Below, one piece after another: positions 1-11,896 of a DNA stretch of 64,000 nt (position 1 is its first letter; each line of letters begins with the position of its first letter). The stretch lies in NCBI GenBank assembly GCA_900074885.1, contig FJUW01000039.1:351012-415011 (forward strand), read 5' to 3'. The position numbers were made by a program, and so were the translations under genes. Origin of the DNA: Rhynchosporium graminicola (taxonomy: Eukaryota > Ascomycota > Leotiomycetes > Helotiales > Ploettnerulaceae). The notes below the pieces were generated by a model. It saw only the letters and a list, made by a program, of their open reading frames with translations, was not told where the DNA came from and did no database searches.

Positions 1-2860
1 TGACACTTCTCCACCTAAGTCGACGAACGCTGCTCAAGTAGATATTAAGTCAGCTGTTCCACTATACTCGATAAAGGTCCCCAAACATAGAGAGCGCCTT
101 ATCGCTGTTCCTGACATCGGTATGAAGGTAGACAAGAAGCAATCGTCCGTCGTACCGTGGAGTACGGGTAAGGAGACATCTCTGACCGGCTCAACGGATC
201 CTACCAGCTCTCGGGCCCTTGAGGCGCCGGTTTTCTCAGAGAAATCTGAGCCGAATGCTGGCGAGAAGACCGCTACAAAGGCTGCCAGCATTTCGAACCC
301 AAAGCTTGATGCCCAGCCCTTGATTTCATCTAAAATCGAGGCTGAAGGTTTTATTTCCGGTATCTTGGAAGCAAAGATCAAGATTGCAATTCCTACAGCT
401 GAAGGCTTGAATCTCGCAATAGGCAAGGCAAACGCTCCAATTAATGCGCAATCCGGCGGTGTAGCTACAGCTAAAAACTCAACATCAAACAAGTACAAAA
501 GAAAGGCCAAAGAGGGCAAATCATCAAACAATTCCATGGTCGCAGGTCCAATCCCAGGTTCAAGTCGGTCATTGGACAAAGGCAAGAGCAATGACTCTGC
601 TGCTTTGCTAATGACCGTTACCGCTGAGACCTCTACCAAGTCTGATGATGAACAGGCTTGTGCTTCGACTTCTGTTCCTACCCATACAGGCGGACGCAAG
701 AAAAATAATAGGAATAAGAGTTTCCACAAGGGCAGAAAGGATGGCTCTACCTCAGATTCGATTTATGCCGGCCTATCTACCACAACATTACCAGCCGAAA
801 TACAGAAGCTTCCGGCTTTGGACCAGAACGTCAATTCCTCTAGAGATAGCTCTGCTGACGAGCGAAGCACTAAGGTGGAGAGCATTGTGACTGCTGTAAC
901 ATCACCCAGCCATGCCATGTCACAGTCTGTCCCTACTAGTACCAAGATCCTTGTCGAGAGTAGCGGTGGGCCAAAGGGTTTCTTGCCAAAGCCAGTGGTC
1001 GCCTCGGAGCAGATCATCCCCCATATGGTTCTGTCGGCTTCAAAGTCTTCCGCTCAGAAGCCAGAAAAAAAGGATTTCAAGAAACCAGAGATAAGTTCTG
1101 TACCTACTGATCTTGCTTGGGCGGATTTGTGTTCTCCCGCGAAGCCAGGATATCTCAAGCAGCGTCGCCTGTCTGCAGGTAATACTCAGCCAGATGAGGA
1201 TGATCTGGAGGATACTGCTCCGTTGCCTATTCGACGTCGCAGTAGTATCTCAGCTGCCACTCCACCGGTGCGTTTACAATTCGGACAGCTTACACCTCTC
1301 ATTACCAGCTCATCTGCTACTGGTGACGATCCTTTCATCAGCGGAGTTACTGAATTTGGGGATGCTGAAGTTTCATACCTATCCTCCAGTACGGATGGTG
1401 ATGTTGACCTACGAGATTCCCGTGCATCCCCTGGAACTCACGCTACTCCTCGGACTGACCTGATGCATACGCCATTGTCTCCAGATGATTATAATGGTGA
1501 ACCCTACGTCAACATTCTTGGCCACGAGGTTACATTGTTTAGAAGAGACGCTGAGATTTCCGGCTTCCAAGGCCAGAAGCATCATCAACGAGCCTCATCT
1601 GTTACTGCACAAGGTAGTCGATTCGTGGCTCCACATTACAGCTCTAGGGCCTCCCTTGAAATTGATCATGCTGGCGATATTCGAGCTCCAGGACACTCTA
1701 GCCATGATTTTCAGAACCCCTTTAACATCAACAGTGGCCAAGGAGCTCATAGTCATCCCCAGCCTACAGTTTACGGCGCTCCCCAGGTCAGAACACATGG
1801 TGTTCAGAAGGATGGCCAAGTAGGACAAGCATCGACAAGCAACCAGTCACTTGGAGGTGATCTGAAGGGCAAGGGACCGGAGAAGGGCACACAAGGTGGC
1901 ATCAATCAAGGTCTTTCGCCAATTCCAGAAGCCCCACTCAATTCCGAAGCTGAGGCTGCATCTGTGTACGACCATAATCCACCAACCAAGTGCAGCTTCT
2001 GTGAGGATACCAAGGTCCCGACTGCGGATAACCCCTTCCACTTCTGTCCATTGTGTGGGGTGGACTCAAGCTCTCCTCGTTACTGTTCTGTTGCCTGTCT
2101 CTTAGCAAACGCTTGGGAGCACACTGGCTCTTGTCTTAACACGGCAGCCTACAATACCAATTCAAATACCAACCTAGGTCCTACGTACAGTTGGATCCCT
2201 TTTCCTATGACTAACTGTCACTACATGCCTGACAGTCCCGAGAAGTACCGCCAGAAGATTTTCGCTATATTCTGCAAGTTCGGCGAAGTTCCTGATATTC
2301 GGTATGCCCATTCTAGGAAGTGGCCGGATATTGATTGGTCTCGAATCATGCCGTCGTGTGCGCGTACATCCGTTGGAGACTACCACATCTTCAAGTCTTC
2401 AGCCATCGAGAGTGGTCGTCAACAAAACCCGTCGAAGGCTCATGTCATTTGCGTAGGTTTCTTAATTCCTTCCCAACTATACCTAGCTAACCTTCCCTAG
2501 ACTATTAACCTCCCTAATCGCGATGGAGGCGTCAACATGCAACTGATGATCACCCGTGCTCTCAACGTCGCTTTTGTCACTCATGACGCTCAAGTCATCT
2601 GGTTCCTTAGCAGAATCCTACGATACGTTCTGCAGCCACACTACTTCCAGAACTTCATGGCAACCGAGCCGCAGCTGGTTGTCATGGCAGAATTCAAGTC
2701 TCAGTTCTTCAAGGAATTTGGAGTCGCAATCAACGACAATGAACCCTTCATGGTCAACCCTGCCGCTGAATTTGCGACCATCCATGATAGCATATCCCGC
2801 TTCGAGATCGGCTTGGGAAGTCTCCAGTACTGGCTCAATGTCTTTTACAATCGGGTCTAA
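1..2860 (+). CDS. MYND-type zinc-finger protein, 5' end outside window
   Basis: Two exons, 2-2452 and 2501-2860, flank a 48-nt GT..AG intron (2453-2500) with a GCTAAC branch site; the frame is kept across it. The frame is open to base 2 with no stop, so the ATG at 122 is probably internal and the gene starts outside the window. At least 936 residues are visible. Counting from the ATG at 122, the first ~600 residues are low-complexity, Ser/Thr/Lys-rich and probably disordered. A MYND-pattern cluster follows: C624-x2-C627, C642-x2-C645, C655-x3-C659, H667-x3-C671. The ~190 residues after it look folded (aromatic and Leu-rich) but I do not recognise them. MYND fingers usually bind proline-rich peptides, so a scaffold or regulatory role is possible; this is inference. 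The exact product is unknown. Confidence 0.82.
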
Positions 2861-4223
2861 AGTAGCAGACGGACGATGGATAGGCTTGGTAACAGGAGAA
2901 CCCCTCTCCGTTCCCAACTATTGCTTTAACTTGCTATGTTTGGTTGGCGCAACCTTCTGGATTTTTCGGTTGGTACATGGTGCTCCTTTCGTAATCTCAC
3001 CTACAACAGAGGACATTCTCAATCTTTCATCGGAGTACACGATTCTCTTCGGAGTTCACCCAGCGAAAGATACCCACCCCTTCGACTTCCCTTGGAGATT
3101 CGGATTCTGTTTTCTTTTCAAGGAGTTCACACGGAACTGGTATTCACCTTTGTTCAATGGAGGGAGCACGTATGGAAGGCGGATTAGAGCACTCGTGGGG
3201 CTTTTGATGGACTCATGGATGACGATTTGCTTTTCTTGCTGGTTCGTTCGTTGGTCATGGGGTATGGCGCTATTCTTTTCTTTTCCTCTTCCCAAAATTG
3301 GTGTCACGATGGATGAAATGATGAATGATGAGTCATGGATAATGGGTGGGAGAGGGAAGCTGGTGCTGCAGACTGCTCTCTCAGCTAATGATGACATCTT
3401 CATGCGGATATAGGTCTGGAGGTTGTACAACAGCGAGAAACAAAATCCTCCTACCTAGTATCTCGCACACTACGAATGTAATAATAAAAGCTTTTACAGC
3501 AAATGCTGTGCTCTATGATCTGCCGTGAAGTATGAAAAGCGATGATTGTCGTATTACGAACCTCTGTCATGCAACCTCCAAGATTCTAATCTGATAATTT
3601 GATTTCTAACGCGGGGAATCCATTGGATGGATGGCTCTGGGTATCGGTGAGGAAGTCTATATTCTCATTGTAATATCTGCTGCTAAGGCATGATGTAAGA
3701 TTACAATATGTAGGATGTAAAATAATTGCGGAATACGGTAGATGTGAGGGGCCATGATTATGCTACAGTTTCATGGAAGGGAAGGGATGATCCTAAAGTT
3801 CGTATGCTCTATCAGATAAATCAAAAGGCAGTAGTCTTCCACAAAGTTCTACAGTCTGCTTCAAAGGAAAGGAGGCGAAGTGAGCGTTTCTCGGATCGGC
3901 ATGATTTCAAATGGAGGTAGGATAATTTCCACAGCTATCTGCAGCTTCGGAAGAGTCCAGGATGTCACGCTAGATTTATGGTTGATGGTTCACGGTTGAA
4001 GTGATGTCCTTTTCCTAACGCTGGGATACGTACCAATCCGACCAGACCAAGCCATACCAGCCCCTACCAGCCCACACCATTCCATGTTGGTATGCCAATC
4101 CATTCCATTCGTCATTCATCATTCCCCAAGCCCCCAACGCCGTGTGTAACAAAGTCGAAGTTGATAAATGCAAGCACCCAATCATCCCAGCCAAGTCTCA
4201 CACTCAACTGACGCAAAGTATTA
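2861..4223. other. 3' UTR and intergenic spacer between convergent genes
   Basis: This stretch holds the tail of the upstream gene and the tail of the minus-strand gene that ends at 4224. A 285-codon open frame overlapping the last exon (2556-3413) is in another phase, begins inside the exon and has no plausible protein pattern. Around 4,031-4,090 there is a short low-complexity run of CCAGACC/CCAGCCC-like words. No RNA gene is visible. Confidence 0.6.
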
Positions 4224-4853
4224 CTAATCCTTCTTCTCTCCCTCAATGACAGTGTCAAACTTCGGCTTCAACAGCGCCTCCAAATCCGGCCTACCATTCC
4301 CAGCGGCACCAGCACGGGACAAGGTACGACGACGAATGAACTCAATCGACTTCTTGCGCTCATTCTTGATAGATTCTCGACGTTGACGAGCCTCCTGAAG
4401 TGACAAGGGAGAAGCTTCATTTTGGAGTTGAGAAGCGATGGCGGCGACTTGGTTGGAGCTGAGAAGGTCGGATTGGATTTCGGCTTCGGTGAGCGACTTG
4501 GACTTGCCTTGAGTCTCCTTTGGGGCTGGCAGGAAGGCGGGGAACTGATTGGCATAACGATATTAGTAAGTGTGTGATATTGGTGGTGGGGATGTGGTAG
4601 GAAAAGTGAGATGTGTAGAATGTAAACTTGTACCTTCTCAGCTTCGGACTGGAGGCGCAAAAGGCCAGGTCGGTGTCTTTGTGGAGTCGGGGCAACCAGA
4701 GCTCCGATGGCTGGGGGACTGTTGGGTGGAGTGACTGGATCGAAGAGTATTAGCCGTTTTGTTTTGAGAAGTGTATTGACTTGGATATTCGGATCTGAAC
4801 AACCTCATACAGAGAATGGAGAAGCTTGACGTACTTTCTTCAGGGACAGCCAT
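4224..4853 (-). CDS. Small conserved-looking hypothetical protein, 146 aa
   Basis: Three exons on the minus strand: 4835-4853, 4634-4734 and 4224-4544. The introns are 4735-4834 (GTACGT..CAG) and 4545-4633 (GTACAA..CAG). Exon lengths 19+101+321 give 147 codons including TAG, and the frame is preserved at both junctions. The protein starts MAVPEEITPP, has a Pro-rich first 40 residues, then a charged helical stretch with an Arg/Lys-rich patch (QEARQRRESIKNERKK) and a short acidic/basic tail ending EGEKKD. There is no signal peptide or membrane segment. The 19-nt first exon is supported by the good splice sites and the ATG. I do not recognise the family. A small nuclear or cytoplasmic protein is the simplest reading. 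Confidence 0.75.
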
Positions 4854-5602
4854 TTTGCTTGACTTAGTTATGGTTGCTGTGTGATATTCTTCTATTGTTC
4901 GTAAGAGGAGGAAATCTGTATCGACGTTGTGTGTTGCTTCTGCTATTTTTATTGTTCAGGAAGATGCGCTCCGATATTACTGCGCTTTGAGACATAATAG
5001 GCAGACAAGAAGTGACTAGGGTTTGCCAAGACTTGTATTGTTTCGATCACCTGAGCTATTGTGAATTCGAAGACATTAATATGAAAGCAATAAGAGAAGG
5101 TTCAGTTGAAAGGTGACGGCGCAGGCTAGAAGTATCCGGGGGCAAAGATATGAAAGGCTCAAGGGGATACTTGGAGCGAGGTTTACTTTCTGGTAGCATC
5201 GAGTAGACTCTAGTAGACTCTGTTTTTTATGGTATTAGTAGAAATAACAGTGTGTCCATAGTGACTCAAGACTAAAATCATATATAAATCAAGGTATGAT
5301 AGCCAAGCTGCTAGCTTAGTAAACAAGTGAGTGATTTGGGTTGCTAGTTATAGCATAGGATCAGGCCGTTCAATATATTGCTACAACAGGTGATAATTAG
5401 ATTTGGACACGTTTAGAGACAGCAAGGCTAATGTATAGATAAAGATAAGTACTACAGGATGCTTGATAATAGGGAACAGAAGTAGTGGGGATATGAGTGA
5501 TATGAAAGAGAAATCAAAGTATATCCTAAAGATCCACTCTATAGCTAGAACACCGCATTATATAATATCAAATACTTTCCAAATCCCACGATTGTAACAT
5601 TC

Positions 5603-5809
5603 ATGTCTGCTAAGACCAAAGGCGCGATTGCAGTAGTAGATAATAAAGAGTAGGAGGAAGCAAAGAAAACTCTTATTTCCAAGGGAGTCAACGAATCCGC
5701 AGACTAAATCGCGGAGCAGGCTTTGTTAAAACGCTTTGAAACAACAATCGACGCTTTGAAAAGTATACAAACAGAAGATATGGTAATATCTGCACGTATG
5801 TATCATTGA
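5603..5809 (+). pseudogene. Possible decayed small reading frame
   Basis: From the ATG at 5603 a frame of about 68 codons reads with protein-like composition (Lys/Glu/Ala-rich, helical) but is broken by an in-frame TAG after residue 16 and TAA after residue 34 before the TGA at 5807. Sequence on both sides of the stops keeps the same character. This suggests an old gene fragment or a repeat-derived coding remnant. No family is recognised, and chance remains a real alternative. Confidence 0.22.
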
Positions 5810-6157
5810 TATATACGTAGTGAAGAAGCATTCGTCCCTGAAGCCGCAAGTCTTTCTAGAACACTGAAGCATCCTTCACATGAAAAAATAAACGTAGCTT
5901 GAACATAATCTTTGACGAAACTCTTCTAAGATACTGGAGTCAGGCTGCCAACAGCTTCCATATAGATTATATAAGTCTTGAATTCTTCTCAAAATCTTGA
6001 GAGAAGCACTTGCAAAGACGAACAGATATCGATGTCGTACACGTGAGGAGGTAATGTCGTCTCATTTCATCCCGGGCCGCGTGCAGCCGCCCTCTTGGCA
6101 CTACAATAGAAGCTCGAGCCCATGTCAAAAATTAATTTGAAAACATTCACTCGGCCA

Positions 6158-6189
6158 TTATCATCATCATCATCATCACCATCACCATT
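6158..6189. repeat. TCA trinucleotide microsatellite
   Basis: About ten near-perfect TCA/CCA units lie roughly 95 nt before the GrpE start codon, probably in its promoter or 5' UTR. Confidence 0.8.
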
Positions 6190-6282
6190 GTCACCGGCCT
6201 CGACACACGAGCACCAGCACCAGCACACGCACACAACGTAACATACTCGAAAAAACACCATACACACCTAAATCATAAAATC

Positions 6283-7133
6283 ATGATTCAAAGAACTCTC
6301 CTTCGCCAAACCCGAGTCCTGAGCTCCAGCATCCGCTCAGCAGCACCACGAACCTCTCTCGCGCGCCCTCAATTCAACCCTGCGCCCATTTCGCTGGGCA
6401 TATCGCGGCAAGGGGCAACAAGATGCTATAGCTCTGAGCCTGAAGCGGAAAAGGACGAGGATGTAAAGAAGGACGAGAAGAGTACTGAGGCTGAGGATCC
6501 GTTGAAGAAGGAGCTGGAGGCGAAAAATAAGGAGATTCTGGACCTGAAGGTTAGTTTGGTCGCCACATTTCGATCTTGCCCTCGCAAGCCCCGTCGAGTA
6601 TGGATGGCGTTGCATTTGGCCTGGGATAAGACAGAATCCTATTGAATTCCAGTACGGCGCAGCAGCTAACATGCTTTTTACAGGATAGATATTTACGCTC
6701 CGTCGCCGAATTCCGCAACCTTCAAGAACGTACTAAACGCGACATGCAATCCGCAAAAGACTTCGCCATCCAGAAATTCGCAAAAGACCTCGTCGAGAGC
6801 ATTGATAATCTAGATCGTGCACTAGAGATGGTGCCTCAAGAAAAGATCAATGCAGCCGAGAAGGACGAGAATGTCAAGGATCTCCTGGCATTATACGACG
6901 GCTTGAAGATGACAGAAGGCATCCTGATGAACACGCTGAAGAAACACGGGTTAGAGAGATTCGATCCCAGCGTGGAGTCAGAGAAGTTCAATCCCAATGA
7001 ACATGAAGCGACTTTCATGACGCCGATGCAGGGAAAGGAGGACAACACTGTGTTTTTGACACAGCAGAAGGGTTTTAAGCTTAATGGAAGGATACTGCGA
7101 GCTGCAAAGGTGGGTGTGGTAAAGAACTCGTAG
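6283..7133 (+). CDS. mge1: Mitochondrial GrpE co-chaperone (Mge1)
   Basis: GrpE is the nucleotide-exchange factor of mitochondrial Hsp70 (Ssc1) and acts in matrix protein import and folding. Exons 6283-6549 and 6684-7133 flank a 134-nt intron with a GCTAAC branch point and CAG acceptor; the product is 238 aa, the usual length for fungal Mge1. Residues 1-50 are Arg/Ser-rich without acidic residues, ending in RCYSS, a typical matrix presequence. An acidic linker and the long dimerisation helix (about 60-120) follow. The C-terminal beta domain carries the GrpE hallmark region FNPNEHEA..M and the end motif GRILRAAKVGVVK. The intron falls inside the long helix. The neighbours are unrelated, and the downstream gene is convergent. 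Confidence 0.96.
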
Positions 7134-7869
7134 ATGGGTCCTAGGTCACTCCGTCTTTACATCGATTCGAGGCTAGGAGAGAATGGATAGTAAGAAACAA
7201 ATAAGCTTGATTGGCATCTCCGGCGTCAATTCATTAATAACGGTGGGACATTGTATATGTACGAATGGTGGGAATGGGAGGCAATGCCAGGCGTTGGATT
7301 CGAACCGTTCGATATGGGTGTATCATAACTCGCTGCTCCTCTCAATGGCGGTAAAAAAAAGTTGGGATTCTCTAACTGCCTTGCTTTTGCATAGATTTCA
7401 GCATGGCAGGTAGCATCCTCACATATAAGGCTTCGCAGACTCTCGAATGGGTTTACAAGGTCTTATGGTCCTTATAATGTACAGAATCTGTATGCGCAGC
7501 TTCTTCGCCACGTATCGTGCGCTTCATTATTGTCCCTCGTGGTTTATCCTCGTGACACTGCCCGCTGCTTGTAACGTTCACACAGGATGTATATTGCTTA
7601 ATGTGTACAGATTTACACTACTTAAACAAGCTCGAAATTGGTTGGAGAGAGAAAGTCTACGTCTCATCATCGTGACTAGAGTGATGGACAGTGGATCAAA
7701 AAGATCAGGGAATTCGCATGAAATAGGAACAAAATATGAGGAGAAAGGTAAGCATGATGCTTGGATGCAAAATTTAGAACCCAGAGGCGGGCAGGAAAGC
7801 AGGAACAACGTCATGGTACAAAAGACATCCGGCAAATACAGCCAAACCGTCCACACCTCCAGGACCCGT
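7134..7869. other. Spacer between convergent genes
   Basis: Both flanking genes end here. The long plus-strand open frame 7447-8079 runs antisense into the last exon of the minus-strand gene and has no independent support. No RNA gene or repeat is visible. Confidence 0.6.
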
Positions 7870-9902
7870 TCACTGGATCCCAAACTTCGCATTCATATCC
7901 TGTCTCGAATTTTCCAGGACTGGAAACAAACCTGGCAAATCAGTCGTCGACCCAACGCCCAACTCAGCCAACAAGCTCTCTTTCTGTGTCTTCAAATCCA
8001 CGATCTCGTCCAGAACCTCCTGATGGTCACCATCGAGTCTCTTGGCAAGCGCGCGCGACTTGTTAAGAGTTATCTCTGAGCGTTCGAGTTCCTCTCGCAA
8101 GTAGCGTTGATACTGCTTGGGTCTGCGGAGTCGGGGCTTGGGGGATGGAGGTGACGATGGACCGTCGAGCTGGTAGTGAGATAAGTGGGCTTCGTGGGAT
8201 TTGGGTTTTGCGATTGCGTCAGAAGCGGAGGATGAGGTAAAGAGTGGTCGAGGCATAGACGCCAGCTTTTCTTGGAGGAAGAAGACTTCGCGGCCGAGAT
8301 CGAATCGTCTCTGCGATAAAGCGATTGCCGCAGTGGCTTTATTCAAGACTTGCGCTTCGCCTGTAGCGATTTCCGCGCGAAGAGCGATCAATTTGTTTAG
8401 TGTGTCTTCGTAATTGAAGGAGCCGGTATGGGGATCTCCTGGCCTGGGAGCGACATGTAAGAAGCAATTTTCCTTCGATATTGTCAGCGCGTGGTTGGAT
8501 GGTTAGGATGAAGAAGGAAAACGGGACTCACGGAAGTGAAGACTTCAGGCGTCGAGGCAGTGCTTGCTGCTGGACCGTACATTTGGCCATTGCCGAATGC
8601 TTGCGTATCTAGATCGATTGCTGCCTGTGGGTAGCTGCGTGCGAAGTTTCCTGGTGCTCTGACTATATTCACACCTAACTGCATCAGCAGGTCGGCCTGT
8701 GCAAAGGATATCAGGAACTTACCTTGAGCGTTACACACGAGTCGGGGGTCGGGATCGGGTTCGTAGATTCCAGACATAGCGCTTCCACACTCTACATCAT
8801 ACTGCTGATGGGGCGGATGAAATGGGAGGATCTCGTTTTCGTATTTCAAGTCGGGACTGGGAAGCTTTGGCTGAATATGTTAGAGTGTATCTTTGGAGGC
8901 TTTCTGAAACACTTACACCAGGGACAAAAGGCTTCTCTTCGAACCTCTCTCCGGTTTCACAACCAGCTGCCCAACGAGCGAAAGTTCCAGGAGTGATACG
9001 GTAAGCACGGGGATCTCCTTCTCCATCAATGTCATCCGAGACCTCCTCGACGTATGATTGGTAGAAACCCATCTGTTCCTCTGGAGTCATGACTTTCGGG
9101 CCTGGATCTGGTCTTTTTTTAATATCTGGTAGATATGGTGCTTCTTCGTCTCCAGTATCTCTGGTCCTGGACGCATCAGCTAGGTCACCTTCGCTGTCTG
9201 GATCGACCCATCGACCTCGGACTCTAACATATCCGAAGTTCTGCCAGACCAAGTCGCCTTTGTTGTGATTGGTTCCAAAGTTTGGAGGAAACTGATGGAC
9301 ATGCTCTTGATAAGAAATGTTGGAAGGTGGTGGTTTCAGCGGATCAAATGAGACGTAAGGGATCAAAACTCGTGGTTGCTCGTCAACGGGATCCCAGAAG
9401 AATGTCGTGTGTTTGGCTAGCCTTTGGAAGTCAGCGATAGGAAGATGCGAAAAAAAGATAAGCTTACGGATTGATAGAGTGGCGCCTTGAGAGGAGCTCG
9501 ACTTGCATGCGACGCTCGTCGGGACAATTGCGGCTTGGGTGGACGTATAACGCTGAATGGAGGGGATCGTTGTCAACCGTGTTTGTCGCTCGCATGAAGC
9601 TGTAGGCAGATAGGACACTGGGACTGATTGGAAGGCGGGGAAATTTGCGATCCATCTCTTCACTGAACGGATTCGAGACGAATTCTTCGCCGTTGGGAAA
9701 GGCTGAGTGGTTAGCTTATAACAGTTGAAAGAATGAGGATATTCTTACACGTGCCGTTGGCGGAAGCATTCTGCTCCTGCTCGTATCTATCGAATTGCGG
9801 CGGGAAGTGAGTCGGGGATGGAGCTGCGTTCTGATACCCATTTGATGGATACTCTATGAAAGCATCCAACCTGGGGTCGATTGAGGCTACCATCATCGCC
9901 AT
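7870..9902 (-). CDS. Hypothetical protein with C-terminal coiled coil, 595 aa
   Basis: Six exons on the minus strand: 9749-9902, 9468-9702, 8917-9421, 8723-8870, 8532-8674 and 7870-8472. The introns (46, 46, 46, 48 and 59 nt) all have GT..AG borders. The summed length of 1,788 nt keeps one frame to the TGA. The protein starts MAMMVASIDPRLD. The middle has aromatic and Pro-rich conserved-looking blocks (FFWDPVDEQPRVLIPYVSFD, then a GDLVWQNFGYVRVRGRWVD stretch) and an acidic linker. The last ~200 residues contain heptad-like helices, including a strong coiled coil just before the C-terminus. There is no signal peptide or membrane segment. I do not recognise the family; a structural or chromatin/transcription-associated role is only a guess. 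The 8675-8722 intron (TTAG acceptor) was chosen because it alone keeps the frame. Confidence 0.8.
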
Positions 9903-11111
9903 GTTGTTGCTTTACCTTCGCGCACACAAAGTGCAGTCAGCAAAATCTGTTTGTGTCGAGGTGGTTGGCGTGAGTGGTTTCTGGACCACGAACCCATGGG
10001 TTTGTTTATTCACTTTGACAATTTCAGGCTTAGGTAACATTGCGCTAGTGGTAGACTAGTATCTCGAAAATTAATGAATAGAAACTTCTCGAGAAAAGCC
10101 AGAGGGACGTAGGTTCAGAGCATCTTCGAATCCAGGGCGGCCTGTTCACTCTTAAGCGCTTTGTTGACATTACGATGTTGCGACAAGAGTAACCGAGCCG
10201 CTAGGGCTATCATTGATTCACGCGATATCAAAGGCAAAATGGGCCCGTATCGTTAAGTATTGCATAGAAGCTAGTTTAAAGTTGAGCTAGCCCAGATTGA
10301 AGGAGGCCATGAGAAGCGTGGATGTAGTCAGCCTTTTGTGGCAGTCATCAGCAGCCTGGCTCCAAGACCTGGCTTGGAAACAGCTATCTGCGCGTCGCCA
10401 AGCAGAATGCGGAACAAGCACCAACGAGGAAAGTACCGTTGAGCTAAGGCAGTATCGCTATTCGGGAAGTAAGATGAGAAATCGAAACCACTGTTGATCG
10501 AGCATCGCCTGCTGCTAAAGTGACTACCGTGTGCATTGAACCCGATTTCAGCAGGAAGCAGTGGCCTCGAGCGCCGCTCACCCATTGCAATTTTACAAGG
10601 GACACAAGGGGTCACTGGCTCGTACCAATGATACTGTAATATGTTCCTAAGAATAGTGCACTAGAGATAGCAAGAAAGATAATGAAAAAAAATATCAAAC
10701 ACTCCTCTTTGATACACTGGCCTTGACGGCGGAGGCAGGTGTTTGAAGTATCAAGGGTGCTTGAAAACTTGGCTTCATTATGATTCGATTGATAAACTGG
10801 CTGCACCCGTTTTCTACTTAGGACTTCGGTTGGAAATGAAGAACATAAATAAAATCGAGGAATGTCGAACCTGGAATCCGGACATTGCTTCTAATCTCAT
10901 TTAATTCTTGGCCCAGTTTTGAGCAGTGCATAAGTGGCTAGCTAGCGACAGTCCGCCAAGAGATACTTATAGGTAAACGTGATGTCGAACCATGGGCGGC
11001 GGCCTCTTTCCTCCATATCGCCTTCCCTCAAGCTTCCTCTCCACGCTGGCATCAATATCTGTCTTTACGCCGCTTCACGAACAAAAACATCTCATCTGAG
11101 CGTCAAATATT
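9903..11111. other. Intergenic region between divergent genes
   Basis: This 1.2-kb region must hold the promoters of the minus-strand gene starting at 9902 and the plus-strand gene starting at 11112. Short open frames here are not convincing, and the one at 10,297 lacks an ATG. A pyrimidine-rich run lies about 11,000-11,045, shortly before the downstream start. No repeat or RNA gene is visible. Confidence 0.55.
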
Positions 11112-11896
11112 ATGGCATCGACACCCAACACGCCAGGCAGCTCATCGGCCTCGTCACCCGCTCCTAGCCATCTACCACCGGCAGGTTACCCATTCAACCC
11201 TTTCTCTGCCTCAAACAGTGCGCACAACTCCAACCCAGCTTCAGCAAGCACATCTTCTTCGTCCCGTCCTCGGGGAGCCACGCCCAGGAATTTAAAAGCG
11301 TCAAGACCACGCAACGGTCCCGGTCCACCACCGTTTACAGCTAGTATGCAAGATGCGCAAGCGAGGGATAAGGATCCGTACGAGAGCAGTGACGATGATA
11401 GCGACGACCGTAGATGGAAAGGAGGAGGACGGCTTGATGCGTAAGTTCTCTTTGTGTATCGGAATGAGTGAGATGGTGATACGGGGCCACGTGTGATGCA
11501 GATACAAAAGTGTGGTATCGAACTATACGAAGAAGAATGGCTAATCTCTATGACTAGATTTGGTGAGGAACCATACGAGGTTGTCCAGAGACGTAGGATG
11601 GCAGCTGTGATATTGGATTCACCTGAACTGTTGATGATGCATTCCCAAGCTCGCTGTGATGTATGTTTCCCCAAAGAATCAAAATCTGCTTCTGTGCAGT
11701 CAGTCTCGCTAATCGCCAACAGAGCATCCCCGCAACTCGACATTACTTTACAAAACTTCTCTGCGGATTTGAAGATCAGAATGATACATATCCTACTGAT
11801 GGCCAGCTACACGATCCAGAGAAAGAGAAGAAGAAAGAGAAGGAGAAGGATAAAGCCAGGATGGTTGCTCCTGGGGGGCAGAAGCCTAGGAGGTGA
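11112..11896 (+). CDS. Hypothetical protein, about 220 aa, with a frame conflict at exon 2
   Basis: Exon 1 (11112-11440) encodes a Ser/Pro/Ala/Asn-rich N-terminus ending in an acidic patch and GGGRLDA. A 61-nt intron (GTAAGT..CAG, to 11501) follows. Exon 2 (11502-11660), a 62-nt intron with a CTAAT branch site and CAG acceptor, and exon 3 (11723-11896) share one frame that reads well: LISMTRFGEEPYEVVQ.., DSPELLMMHSQARCD, SIPATRHYFTKLLCG, then a Lys/Glu-rich tail ending PGGQKPRR. Normal splicing of exon 1 enters exon 2 one base off and meets TAA at 11542. Either a 1-nt frameshift lies near 11,540, or splicing uses a weak GC donor at 11439. The family is not recognised. The coding nature of exon 1 and of exons 2-3 is fairly sure; the join is not. 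Confidence 0.62.

Larger units (their letters stand above)
4854..6282. other. Intergenic region upstream of GrpE, partly decayed
   Basis: This 1.4-kb spacer lies between the 5' ends of two divergent genes, so it holds both promoters. The middle (about 5,200-6,000) is AT-rich and contains a broken reading frame, listed separately. The 100 nt before the GrpE start carry a TCA-trinucleotide run and CAC/ACC-rich sequence typical of a 5' UTR. No clear TATA box or heat-shock element could be assigned with confidence. Confidence 0.5.

Noticed and set aside
34..729. Minus-strand open frame of 231 codons
   Set aside because: It is antisense to the MYND protein exon, whose frame, intron and zinc ligands are well supported.
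5900..6060. Heat-shock element upstream of GrpE
   Set aside because: GAA/TTC words occur (GAATTCTTC near 5,981), but not as three properly spaced alternating units.
7270..7345. tRNA-like GGATTCGAACC word
   Set aside because: On the minus strand it gives a T-loop-like GGTTCGAATCC, but the flanking stems do not pair and no acceptor or anticodon arm fits.
7447..8079. Plus-strand open frame of 210 codons
   Set aside because: It overlaps antisense the last exon of the 595-aa minus-strand gene and has no protein-like pattern.
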